This document shows, in pieces, positions 9,412 through 21,100 of a stretch of DNA of 64,000 nucleotides. Within the stretch, counting starts at the first letter, position 1. Every line of letters starts with the position of its first letter. The stretch is from Metallyticus violacea (lineage: Eukaryota > Arthropoda > Insecta > Mantodea > Metallyticidae). The stretch spans positions 61,006,501 through 61,070,500 of the forward strand of contig CM060842.1 of the NCBI GenBank assembly GCA_030762175.1. The letters run 5' to 3'. Made by a program: the position numbers and the translations under genes. The notes beneath the pieces are model-generated. The model was not told the origin of the DNA and ran no database searches. It saw only the letters and a list, made by a program, of their open reading frames with translations.

Positions 9412-10020
9412 ATTAAATTACAATGTCATGGAAATGGTAGCGAGCCCAAACAACAGAACACATTCAATGTTGTGTATGAGATATGGCTGTCTAAAGCATT
9501 CTTAATCAATTAAAATTTTGTGAACAAACACAATAGCTAAATTCAAGACTCCACATATGATTCACGTGTTTTAATAGAGTAGAATTGAAATTCTGAGGTG
9601 CTTTAAAGTGCAATTCCCTGACTCCATAACATTCCAGGATGCATAAGTTGTGCATATATTTGGAGAGACAAATAGAACAAAATGATGAAAGAAAGAGTGT
9701 ATACAAAAATTCTCACATATTGAAAAACTGAAAATGAAGTTTCATTATGAGGACCCTCTGTTCTCAAGAGAATTGCAATTGTACTTATTTCATCAGTAAC
9801 CAAAAATGTTTGAAAAATATAGCTCTGAATTTCAGCATTAACTTCCTTATCAGGGAAATATGTGCATAATTACATTTTATAACTTTTTACAGAATTGGTT
9901 AATTTTTCTGAATGGGATGTACTCACAGCTAGCAAACATAAAGGCACAGTGTCCTCATTCTATTATTGGAATAACCATAACAGATACCTTGAGAAGCACC
10001 GTGCTTTCAAACAATGTTAT
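9412..10020. other. Unassigned DNA, probably intron of the minus-strand gene
   Basis: It follows the donor of the exon at 10027-11061. No next exon was recognised; short open frames here lack splice context. Confidence 0.4.
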
Positions 10021-10026
10021 ACTTAC
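10021..10026 (-). other. Splice donor of the large coding exon
   Basis: Minus-strand sequence is ACTG|gtaagt, a perfect donor, ending the exon in phase 1 (one base, G, carried to the next exon). Translation past it reaches a stop at 10007-10009, as expected for intron. Confidence 0.85.
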
Positions 10027-11061
10027 CAGTACTATCTAAAAGCCGACGTGTTTCCTGCCTCTTTTTCTTTATTGTAACCTTACGAAACAAGGGTTCTACA
10101 TCCATTAGATCCTCTCCAGAACTTGCTCTGATTGAGGCAGGTGAAGATCCTCCAGGACCAGGAGATTCTTCCAGTGGACCTCCATCATCACTCCTCTTTC
10201 CAGAATTGCTACTGAACCTTCGTGTATGCATTGGTGGTGTAGCTATAATTTCCCCACCACTGTCACTGTTACCACTGTGCTCCAACATTATGCCTCCACT
10301 ATGATAAGTGTCACCATGACTAACTGTTCTGGAAACTGTCCATCGTCTTCGAGCATCTGCTTGGCCTAAGAGAGCATGACGATTCTGGTGCTGCATCTTT
10401 TTGGAGACACACTCTTCCTTTCCATTTACAAAACTTGCTATCTGATCAGTAACACAATCTGCTTCAACAGCTACAAGTTCTTTGTCAGTAGATGTTCTTT
10501 TGTCTTCTATCTGTTGTTCAGTGAATAAGCGATCTCTTGTAGCAGTTTTGATTTTTACCTTATGGTCATCTTGGTCAAACAAGGCATCACTACTTCGGTC
10601 TAGAGAAGGGTTAGAGTCATCACTGAAGGATTGCCTTAGGCTGGAGAATCTCTTTATGTGAGGCACAAATGGTGGTGAAGACTGGGGGTGGTAGTCACTG
10701 TCAAACCTTCGCTGCTTGAGCAATTCTCTTCTGCGATATGTTGGAGAAGATGAGTATCCATCATGAACACTGTAGCCTGTGCGGGAAGTACTGACAACAG
10801 GACCCTTATGTTCATCAGATTCAGACTTGGAAGCTCTATCTCTGCTAAAGGTTCTGTATGTGTCCCTTGGTACAGATTTCTCTTTATCTTTGTCATCTGG
10901 CTGTTCATTTCCTTGTGATGATGGAGTAGCAAAGGGTAGATGATTTTCACTATGTCTAAGATATCCTATGCTGGCATAGGAGCAGTCTTGATGTCTAGGA
11001 AGGCTGCTGTATGCTCGCAGTTCTGCCGAACCCCGGAGAGCCGACCATCTTGGTGATGGAT
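10027..11061 (-). CDS. Large internal exon, Ser/Arg-rich protein of unknown identity
   Basis: A 1035-nt exon is open over all 344 full codons, far longer than expected by chance here, and is bounded by ttacag| and |gtaagt. With the exon at 12959-13092 it forms one frame (codon AAT split A|AT). The encoded segment is hydrophilic, rich in Ser, Arg, Asp and Gly, with no membrane segment or folded domain that I recognise. It holds basophilic-kinase-type sites, notably RFSS twice (near residues 130 and 290), a Pro/Gly/Ser stretch (ESPGPGGSSP) and a basic end (TIKKKRQETRR). Such composition suits a disordered linker of a scaffold, signalling or cytoskeletal protein. A name is not justified. Base composition is clearly less AT-rich than the flanks. 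Confidence 0.85.
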
Positions 11062-11275
11062 CTGTAACAATAATTCAAACATGTAAGCCCACCTTCTATG
11101 TATTCAATAAATTAATCAATATGTTCTTATTTTACTCTTTATGGCCTTCCATTTTCTTTGGTTACACATGTTTAAATTCTTAGTTAAAATGATGTGATCA
11201 TAAGGGAGGAAAGAGAGAGGCTAATTTATTACTATCATGATAATTGTTGTTGTTGTTATTATTATTATAATTATA

Positions 11276-11312
<37 letters not shown>

Positions 11313-12958
11313 CATCATCATCATCATCTTGTCAGGTCATTGACTTGTTACAATACCTTACAGTGAAACTGGCTCTTTGATTATCTTCCTATTTCTCCAA
11401 TCCTTAAGGGCAGGATTCATTTTTCAATTGTTAGGGATTTTGCAACATACATTTTTAATGGGTGCTCATAATGGCTCTGCTTGCATTCTCACATTTTTTC
11501 ATTTACAGTTGTTGCAATGAAAATCTTTACATATTCATTACCACTGGAAATAATGTTATGCAACATTACCTTTGTATCCTCACTGCACAGCAATGGGGGT
11601 ATACTTCTTGTGTGTGTAACATACTATCATTAATGCATCATATGCTAGACACCATTCAGTATTCAGGGAGGAATGATTATTTTCTTCTAACTGTTTTATG
11701 ATTTTATTATTGATGTGCAATCATTTTCATGCAGGTGTATATAAGCAACCTATCATTCAATATGCACAGAACAATAATTCAGAGCAAAAGGTAATCCTGG
11801 TTAAAACCTAATTTTTGCTAGTATTTATTATTAAATTACTTTATTATTTTAGCATTCTTACTTAGTGCAAAAGGTGGATTTGAGAAGGTTTTGAATTTAG
11901 GATTTGATCAATTGTGGGTACAGGAGTAAGGAAGAATTATAAAATGCAATGAGCATCATCTATTTCCCCTATTACCTTCCCATAATGTAGATATTAATTC
12001 CACTTGGTAATTAAAATTACAAAATAATATTTGGTATAAACTGAGCATTTCAACCATATCAAATGGGAAGCAATTATTGACAATGGAATATGTTTCATTA
12101 ATGGGTATTTTCTTACTGTTTGAGAGTACAGATATTAGAGAACAGAGAACATTAATGTTTGCTCACATGGCTTGTGATTTGCAAGCTACTTGTGTCTGCT
12201 TCACATGTTACAAGCATTAAAAGAATTTTGATTTAGTTTGATTTGATTTTGAATTAATCTTCTTTGTTTTCATTTTAATGTTATTTCAGATTTGGATATT
12301 TCTTAGACCCTCATCCTTGACTAATTTCATTGCAATGCATTCCACTTCATAGGTTTGGATAGTTAATATTCCATAAAATAAAATATTAGATAAATATATA
12401 AGAGAGTTCAGCCACCCTAATGTTTCTGATTTCAATGCTAATTTTTTATTCACTTTCTGAAACTCCCACTTGATATGCTAATTTTCTTAGTAATTTTATG
12501 GACAAACATTCAAGATATGCATTCATTTTCTCTACTTTTTCCTTATTACAATAAGTACATTTTTTGTTTTGTATTGAACCAGTAGATTAAATTTGTACAC
12601 AGTATTGTGAATTCTGGAAGAAAGCAATCTTATGTTTAAAATAACTTTACACATAACATTGAGTTGCTCTAGAGTCAAATACCTAATTATTTTCATTGTA
12701 TGTTGCTGTGAGTTTGGCAAGAAATAATTTCAGAAAAGAACATAGGAAGGAGAAAAAAAATAGAAAGGAAAAAAAAAAAAGAATAGTTTGAATATGAGCT
12801 ATGATATGCCCGATATACAAGACAAAAATATTGCAAGAGTGAACAAATTCTATATCTAAAGCCCTAGCTCAAGTACAAATTTTAAACGAATGGTGTAAAA
12901 GTTTTATTATTTTTATTGTTCTAATTTGATAATTTCTTGATAAATCTTTAACACTTAC
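11062..12958 (-). other. Intron between the two coding exons (1.9 kb)
   Basis: Runs from gtaagt at 12958-12953 to ttacag ending at 11062. Phase 1. It contains a TTG/ATT/ATC microsatellite at 11244-11328 and otherwise nothing recognised. Confidence 0.8.
11244..11328 (+). repeat. Trinucleotide microsatellite (TTG, ATT, ATC)
   Basis: About four TTG units run into a long imperfect ATT tract and end with ATC units, inside the intron. Confidence 0.9.
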
Positions 12959-13092
12959 TTGATATTGTCCAAGACTTCCGGATGCTGCGCTTGATGAGAT
13001 CAGCAGCAGGGACATACATTCTGTTATCACGACGGCGACTTGGACGGCGCACATACTCGTTCATCCACTCACCACTTGCTGCCTGTATTTCC
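12959..13092 (-). CDS. Internal exon, basic segment of the same unknown protein
   Basis: A 134-nt exon bounded by ttacag| (13094-13093) and |gtaagt (12958-12953). Only one frame stays open, and it is the one that joins in phase with the exon at 10027-11061. It encodes 44 full codons including SGEWMNEYVRRPSRRR and later IKRSIRKSWTIS: a Trp-containing, strongly basic segment with possible phosphosites (RRPS). The upstream intron is phase 2. The next exon upstream was not found between 13.1 kb and the window's end, so the 5' part must lie far away or in exons too short to detect. The family is not recognised. Confidence 0.8.
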
Positions 13093-13307
13093 CTGTAATA
13101 AAATTATCTCATGAGGCATTTATTTCAGTAATAGATTTATTGCATATAATGAAATAAGTGTGATAACCTCTACATTGTTTGGACTCTGTTTAAATCCAGA
13201 ATTTCAGCAAAGTGTGCAAAACAACCCAACACAACTTTCATTTACATTAAGCCCAGATCAAAATGTTATGTTTTATAGTTTATATAGTAAGGATATTTGA
13301 GTTATGC

Positions 13308-13915
13308 ACTGGCAGAGATTGGCTGAATACTGGGAGAAGTCAGTCATCAAGACTGGATAATGCATGTGCAGGTAGCACTTTTTTGTTAATTTGAGGGAGG
13401 TTTTTTCAGTGAATAGTTGTGTGTTCATATATTACTTGGTGCTTTCACTGTGTGTAAATTGTGTGATAATTGTTCTATTAGTCTTGCACTTGCAGAGAAG
13501 TGATAAGGCAATTTGCAAGAAAACTGGCAATCATGTTCCAGGTATAGAAACTGCATGTTAACTTATTACAAAGCTATAAGAGACAGGACCTCTCAATGAC
13601 CGTTGTGTTCTTATGGAATAAAAACTAGATTAATACAGGAATTTCCTACTCATATGTCAGCAACTTATTTTGTTTAGGGGTACAATTTTCAACATATCTT
13701 ATGACACAAGTTAGTGATGATGATGATGTTCATTTTCATTATAATCATTATTATCTGATTTAAATGCAAATCATTTTATGCTTTCACTGAAAATATAAAT
13801 ACTTACTAAAATAAAAGGAATAATTTCAGGCGCAGGGACTCTTTTCTTTTTTTCCAGGTGCAGTGGCTACACTTCCCTATTAAGTAGCCTTGCTCATTTG
13901 GCCCATAATTCCAAT
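13308..13915 (+). mobile_element. Non-autonomous transposon copy 1 (deleted DUF4817-type family)
   Basis: Shares blocks with 39476-40090 and 56826-57155: agtcatcaaga, ggtgctttcactgtgtgtaa, a gtgttctta region, attttcaacatatctta, a trinucleotide-rich stretch and aaaatataaatact. In the best preserved copy (39.5 kb) these blocks translate to the beginning and very end of a transposase with the middle missing, so the family is an internal-deletion derivative. This copy has further insertions and no open frame. Confidence 0.7.
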
Positions 13916-13919
13916 AACT

Positions 13920-15990
13920 TCACTATATTATGTTAGAAGAATGCATTATACTTTTCTTTGTTTTTGGCTCAATGATTAAGTATTTAATTTTTCTTTGAAG
14001 AAAACACTTGCTACACATTCTAAAAATGATGTGCAGCTTGTAACATGTTCTAATGAGTATAATGAGGACCAGAAAAGAAAATGAATAAAACTTGAATCAT
14101 TTGGTGGGAATCTCAAAGTTTGTATTCTAGGGATGACAACCAAAGGCAGATCTCACTGCCTGCCTGTCTTAATTTATTGATCCAGAATCATCTTTATGCC
14201 TGTTGATGGGTACAGAATGGTGGGTTCTCTCAGTAGTGTGGAAAATGGACTGCCTCCTTATGTTCTAAGGTTGGGACATATATAAACCATATTTGGAAAA
14301 GGTTTGTGAAAGTGCATCTTTAAACTATCTATTCTCAAAATATTATCTAATAATCGCTGTTCTAAAGAATAAAGTTTCTGCAAAAGTGACTTACTGCCCA
14401 TCTTAAGCATTAATTATAAAAATTGTTTTATATAAAATGCAAGCACTAAAAATGACTTTCCAGATGCACCAATTAAAATAAGAAAAAATAGCATTATTTA
14501 GATTAAATTTAATATAAGAAATTACTTCTTATAGACAGTGAAGAAATTCTACGAATGTCATACTTTTAAGTATAGCTACTATTAATAAGAATAATAAAAC
14601 TTTACAATTTTAATTTCTTGTGGAAAAAGTTACAAAGCAGATTGTTTAGGTACTTTTGTATTAAAAATACATGATTATGACAAATAATACAATTTAAAAT
14701 TTTGAATAAATGGATTGTGCATAATTTTATTCATAAATTATGAATTTATGACAACATATGCGGAAGTCTTTAAATTTTTAATAAATTTAGAAAGAAGAAA
14801 AGAGTAAATAAAATTGCAGAGCAAATAACTATACAAGAATAACAGAAAGTCAGATTATTAACACAATTTCTGTGTTCCATTATCTTAATTTAAGATGATG
14901 TGCCAGTACATAAACCCTTTCCCTCTGACCTATGTTGGATTTGTAGTATGTGTGCACCATGTGATAGAATGGATAGAACCAAGTTGTCCTAGTTGAACTT
15001 GCGCATGTTAATTCCATAACAGTACAGACCGCTGCCGCTAGAGATCTCTGCATATCGAAAGTTTCAAGCCACGCTATAGCGTTGTGCCATCCTCCGGAGG
15101 AAAAAGAAAATAAACTTGAATCAACACGCGGCGGGTTAAAGCGGTTTTAGCGAGAGATTTATTAAAATTTAACGCTTAATATACGATCTCCATAAAATAA
15201 GAGCAACCCAATATGCCTAATTACAAATATATGATGACAATGAAAACAAGCGATTAATTGACAATTGCAGTACTTAATCTCGTCTAGAGGAATCAACCTG
15301 CTGCCTCTTAAAAACAAAAGAAAACAGAGATCGATTCGTTTAAGCATTTACGATGCATATAAACATTCGTTTGATTGAGTTCGGTTGTAATTATAAAGGC
15401 TAATAATTTAATGGTCGAGGATGTGATAATCACTATAAATAACATTGACAGATTAAACCACAGTATGAATTAAACGGAAAATACCAAGGCTAGGGGGGTT
15501 GTCAGATTTTATACCAGGAGAGTGCATTGAGGCTTTGCGAATATATCGTATAGTGTCGAACTGAAAACTTAAAAATCATCAAACAAAATATTTTAATACA
15601 TTTTTTGATTATAAAGGGTAATTATTTAAAATATAGAAAACAATTTTAAAAAAGTGAGATCCCTTATAGATTTCTAATGAATTCAGTGGTATTATTTACC
15701 AAACCCGCATATTTTTCAACCCCTCACTCAATGCATTTGCGTTAAATACTACTGTCACCCGAGCTGCCAGTTATGCAAATGTGTGTTGCAACCAAATTAC
15801 GATGTGATAACGCGTGGAGCATCAGTGCTTGTAGTTGCTTTGTAGACATTTCGGGTTGCACACAGTTTGCAGTTTCAAAATACTTCAAAATGAGAAAGAA
15901 TTCCATTTAAGGAAAGCTTTTCATGGAAGGGGGGGGGGGAGTCAGAAAAAGAAAGAAAGGAAAAAAAAAAAAAACAGCGACAAACAGGCG
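13920..15990. other. Unassigned non-coding DNA
   Basis: Mostly AT-rich. The less AT-rich patch at 15000-15140 could be exon or promoter material of the minus-strand gene, but I see no open frame with splice sites there. Confidence 0.4.
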
Positions 15991-16204
15991 TCCCGAAAGT
16001 ACTAGGTGAATTTTCATTCGTGGGATGCAACTGGTCACAGTTGACCTAGTTGTGCAGTTTTCGTCTCGTTCCCACGTTTGAAAGCCGGCCGGGGAGGTGG
16101 GGGAGGCCAGTACAAGTTTAACTCTAGGAATGTACAGACACATTGTAAGACAGTGTATTAAGTATTCATTAGCCGGCGTAATACATTGTATTAATTACAT
16201 TAAT

Positions 16205-16642
16205 ATGGTTCAATTCAGGCACTCTATTTCCCAAAAAGCATTTATTTACAACTCGTACTTGCGTACAGGATCTGCTCCTAATGTACGGAAATTACTTCAA
16301 GACAAATTCCCTTTCAACTTCCAAGTCGAAGTTCGATTCACAAATGGTAAATACATTTCGTGAAACGGGAAGTATTCTTGATAAAAAGTGTACACAGTCA
16401 TTTACTACTCACAGAAGAAACGTTAGATAACATTAAATATACTCTGGAACGTTCCTCTAAAAATTCTTCGATGAGTTTCTCAGAAAGTTGGAATTTCCTA
16501 TTCCTCTGCTCGAACGTTATAAAGCTACTGAAGTTAAAACCCTATAGAATTACTGTATTTCAAGAACTTAAACCGGGTGACCCTGCATCCAGTAGATCTT
16601 GTTAATGTATTTATTTAATGCTGTGCATGACGGTGAAATTGA

Positions 16643-16679
<37 letters not shown>

Positions 16680-17245
16680 CGGCGAATTTTGGTGCTACCA
16701 AAGTGAGTATGTTAAATTCACAAAGCAACCAATACTGGAGTTCAAACAAGCCTAACCTTCTTCGCGCGGAATGCATGCATGATCAAAAGATACGAATATG
16801 GATGTCGTTAGCGCCCACAGAATATCAGTTAATAGTTTTTTTTTTTTTTTTTAAGAAACAATATGATAGGTACGTGCAGAATATTTTGCAGTCTTTTCCC
16901 GTGAATTGTGAGGGAACGTGGGTTCGCGACTTTCCAACAGGACTGTGCAACGGCACACACAACTCATGTCTCCTTGCATGCAATTCATGAGTCATCATTA
17001 ACACATGGCCTCCTCAGTCCCCCGATTTAACGCCCTGCGATTTTTATCTCTAAGGGAGGCGTTTAGGGAAAAAGTATTCATGACAAATCCACACACATTA
17101 GGGGAATCGAAACAAACGTTTGTGAAGAAAGTTCCTCTATTTCTCAGAGGGAACTGCAGAGGGTAATGATTAATTTCATAAGTCTACGCCAGAAATGCAT
17201 GGTAAATGAAGGGAGGCAGTATTCAGCATCTTCTTGCTTAATAAT
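16205..17245 (+). pseudogene. Decayed transposase, mariner-like with DUF4817-type N-terminal HTH
   Basis: Starts with MVQFRHSISQKAFIYNSYLR, the typical N-terminus of these insect transposases, followed by a helix-turn-helix region. After frameshifts come LLKLKPYRITVFQELKPGDP (about 16.5 kb), VNSQSNQYWSSNKPNL (16.7 kb), a YVQNILQSF segment (16.9 kb), QQDCATAHTTHVS (16.95 kb; the QQDGA.AH block with the second catalytic Asp), PPQSPDLTPCDFYL (17.0 kb), and a C-terminal part ending in QYSASS. So nearly the full length of about 340 residues is present. Poly-T expansions at 16645-16675 and near 16838-16852 and several stops show it is dead. An active enzyme would excise and insert the element via TIRs; TIRs were not identified. 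Confidence 0.85.
16645..16675 (+). repeat. Poly-T tract inside the dead transposase
   Basis: An uninterrupted T run of about 31 bases breaks the transposase frame just after the segment VHDGEIDLF-like. Replication slippage or a minus-strand retroposon tail insertion could have produced it. Confidence 0.9.
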
Positions 17246-17289
17246 GCTGAGTAAATGTACCTTTAAATTGTTTAAGTGTTAGTAATAGC

Positions 17290-20200
17290 CTTCACGACTG
17301 TCATAGCTGCGGACTTTCTGACTTCCGTTCACCGCGACACCAGCTTGAATCGACTGCCTGACCGTTATGCGTGGAGCGGTCCCGCGAAGTAAAAATCATT
17401 CATTATTTACTATTCGGGGTTTGAATTCATTATTTGAAAACAGGGACGTCTGGCAGCCCTAATCACAGCAAAACAACTCATGGTCTGGGATTTACACTCG
17501 TCTGACCAAGCGGTTCCTAAGAAGTAAGGCATTGGTTCAACAAAATAATCTATTTGATAAATAGAAGAATAATTTTAGTCATGTTTTTATTGGCTAGCTT
17601 CAGTCCAGTGATGGTGTCAATGTTTATTAACCGGCAAAATTCCTCAATCACCCAAATAATATACTCAATAAAGACTTCAATGAACAACAAAGTATGTTTT
17701 TTGGATCTGCCTTTAAATGATAAACGACTACTAGATACATCTTTTATTTTAATGGTGAAATAATTTTAAATTATTTTGATATAATAATCTTGTCTTAATG
17801 CTGAAATTAGAAGACGTCTAATAAAGAAAGAACTAATTAAAAATTTTGTTCTGGAGAATGTCTCTCAGCGAATTTCATACGCTTAGGGCGCACAATTGAA
17901 ATATTTACGCTTGTTATTAATTTGACAACGCGGAAAATCCCCTCCTGCAAACAAAATATCTGAAGACATGTTAGAATGAATCAAGAAATAGACTGTAAGT
18001 ATTCCGGCACAAGTGTCTCATTTGAAAGAGATTGACCATGCATGTTCCACACCTAACCGTGACAAACTTTAGAAAAATAACGTACGAAAAAAAGTAATAA
18101 TAATAATGATGATGATAATAAGGATGATTATAATAACTGAACAGCTTTTTAGTTGATCTGACATTTATAACTGATTTTGGCATTCATTCCTGCAAAAGTG
18201 TTGGCAGAGTTTAGTTTAGCTAAAATAGATGATTTGATATAAAAGAAATATTTTTCTAAATTAATTGATTAAAGAACATAACAAATTTTGTTCATTAAAA
18301 TCAGAAAAGGGACGCTGGTCTCATGAACTCCTTTAGCGTGTGCCCAAAAGTGACAGTTTTAAATTAATTCATTTCAAGCACTTTGGTAAGCGATTAAATA
18401 TTTGCGTAACAAATTTGTTCATGCTAATACTAATTAGAAACAAATATTTTCACATCAACTAAATTTTAGTTAAATTCATTTATCTAGCGGCAAGATAATT
18501 ACGAAACAATTTTATTTGCTACATTCATTAAAAATGTAGTCATAAGCATATGTGGATATACTAGTGGACAAAGCTAAAGGTACATTTCTTCCGCTAACAA
18601 GATATCAGCAAAGACGAATGAAGTTGCTGCTGTTACTGTTTACATCGGAAAATTTGACAGAGTTCATGGATAGCTTCAATGTGTGGTAGAAAAGGTTCCA
18701 TCACTAATAATAAATTAAGCATGTATTAAAAAAAGAAAGAAAGGGCAGTTTAAATCCATAAATATTTCCAAAATTTAAATGATTGGCTCAGAAAAATGTT
18801 ATATTAAAAGCTAAAAAATTATACTTAGTCTTGCCAGAAGTTCTGCCATTTATTTTCGGAACCTTAACCCTAAAATTCAAGGCTAAGTATTACAATTAAC
18901 TATCGACAATTTGGATATTATTCTACTCAAAAGTGCTTAATCTATTTTCCATATCAGCAGAAAAACTTGTACATTGAAACAGAAATGCAATAATTGTCCT
19001 TTGCAAGAGTGTAAGAATATTCTCAAGTTGCTGAAACAATCAGCTTAATGCACTAAAAACAAATTCAGGGAATTTAATTCTACTGAAGACTTCCAAGTCT
19101 GACATGCCAGGCACCAAAAAACCTCAGTTGTGCTTAAAGCACTGCGTGAACGAAATCACCGAAATTCTCTCTGTAAGGAAAAAATAATGGCCCAGGTATT
19201 AAATATTTGCAACAGACCCGTGTCTAGTGTCATTAAAGAATTTCATGTGAAAACTTATGATCGGTGGGACATCTGTTAACACCTAATCTGAGAAAATCAT
19301 GTGTGAAAGAACAATGCGTTTCTTTCGTTAGCATGCTCAAAACAACTACGAACATTTCTCTTTATCGCTGGGAAAATGTTCACTACTACGGAAAAACACA
19401 ACAAACAAAACGATAAACGATGCATGTGCATAGAGCTCCGAGAACGGTAAGCAGACGGTTCCTGGAGTCGAGAGAGGCCATCATCCAACATCAGAGACGA
19501 TATGACGGGGAGTGTAACATCCCTCCATAAGTCAGACAGTATCAATAGAACTGTGTGAGGCAGCTGAATACAACCCTCTTCAGTGAAAGGCACAGGCAAT
19601 TTCCCCATATCTCAGGAATGTGTTCCAATATTCATTGCTGTGGAAGACTGGCCCTCAGGAAGCCCACACCTGCACTAAATATGCTACAGGCTTTGAGGGC
19701 AAAGCTTGTCCTACACCCCTGGAATTTGGACCTTCTCAATCAAAACCTTATGAACGCAGTACGAGAAACACCTTAGGACGTCGTTACACAACAGCACAAT
19801 GACCTAATAAACTCAGAATATGTGTAAAGGCCAAAGGTAGTAATTTCGAATGACTGAAAGTGTTCGATGGATGTTCATCATTTAGTGAATAAAATAAGAT
19901 TAACTATAGTTTTCTTCAAAGTAAGCCCTTCTCGCATAAAGGACTGCTCCTCATTTGCAGGCATAAGGCATTCACGCATGGTGCAGTATAGAACTGGTAG
20001 CGGAGAAGGGGCGCACAATTACTACAGCGCAGGAACGCCAAAGGACTTACAATTAGTTTCAGCCCATTAGAACAGCATGATAAATAGCTGAAGATCATAC
20101 GTGGAAAAGCACTTCATCTAGTTCTAAAAGTTAGAGGTATTTTAAACCAGTAAACAATGCCGATATGCTATCATCTCATCATTCATATGTTTATATGTTT

Positions 20201-20940
20201 AGACAGTTCACCGTCTAATATGAAATACGGTTTTATTTCAGTAAACTGTCCTACTGTTTTACTAAACAATTTTAGTCTGTTTATGTTTGTTTTGACATTA
20301 ATCACTCAGAACAAAGCATTATTTCCGGTTCTGCCAAACTAAGGACATAAAAACCTTTAAGTAAGTATTCATGCGAATCTCTCCTTCAAAGATTGAGCCT
20401 TTATCACCCCCCCCCCCTCAAACAGGTACTATTTTAGAGGCCTGGAACTCTGAGACAGTGAGACAGTAAATATTACTGTTAGTACCAAATTTACGCAAAG
20501 TTACCACTTCTTTAAAGAAAATATACCATAACATTCATATTTATTTATGGAATTCATTTTAATATCAGTAGTCAAATATCTGTTGCTGCTTTAAGTCCCT
20601 TACATTTGAAAACCTTTGGTATCGGACATATAAATCATTAGATCAGTGGAAAAAATGTGACTTATCATTTAAGAATTATTCATCCTTTTAAATATAGTTT
20701 TACGTGTAATGTATAACATTGCTTATTTTGTAAAGTAACGTTTAATTAAATGTATTGCCATGAAATACACTAGGCATTTTCTTTCGCTTTCTTTTCTTTT
20801 TTCTTTTTTTTTTTTCTTCCCCCCCCCCCAATACCTGCTCGTTCCCTTGAGCTTGAACATGTTCCTCTCACCTTGGCGGTATTGTAGCTGTCTTCTGAGG
20901 CCGGGCCGTCCGTAAGGCGCAATTACAGAGACCAATGATA
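17290..20940. other. Unassigned non-coding DNA
   Basis: No exon or known repeat recognised. Small (ATA/ATG)n patch at 18096-18132. The less AT-rich part at 19300-20100 has several short overlapping frames on both strands but none with domain features or splice borders. Confidence 0.4.
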
Positions 20941-20944
20941 ATGG

Positions 20945-21100
20945 TGCGTTGGGGGGGGGGTCCTTAAACTTGTGAGACCAGGGCCATAGGGATTTTACTA
21001 ACTATGAAAAATCCCTATGACATGTCTTGGAATCGAGCCCCGAGACCCCAGGAGTAAAACACGCTGACCATTAGACCGTATGACTGGTCTAGGTTTCTTA
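20945..21100 (-). mobile_element. tRNA-derived SINE-like repeat
   Basis: On the minus strand: tggtctaatggtcagcgtg (A-box-like), then ggctcgattcc (B box), then a short body ending near a C/G homopolymer at 20950. The B box matches the tRNA consensus GGTTCGANTCC closely. No second copy was found in the window. A decayed tRNA gene is less likely because no acceptor stem closes. Confidence 0.5.

Noticed and set aside
10014..10304. Plus-strand open frame of 96 codons
   Set aside because: It is the antisense shadow of the long minus-strand exon, which is longer and has matching splice sites and phase.
15000..15140. First exon or promoter of the minus-strand gene
   Set aside because: The composition shift is suggestive, but no initiation motif, open frame or donor could be supported.
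19297..20098. Overlapping open frames suggesting a transposon
   Set aside because: No transposase or RT signature in any frame on either strand; frames are short and mutually overlapping.
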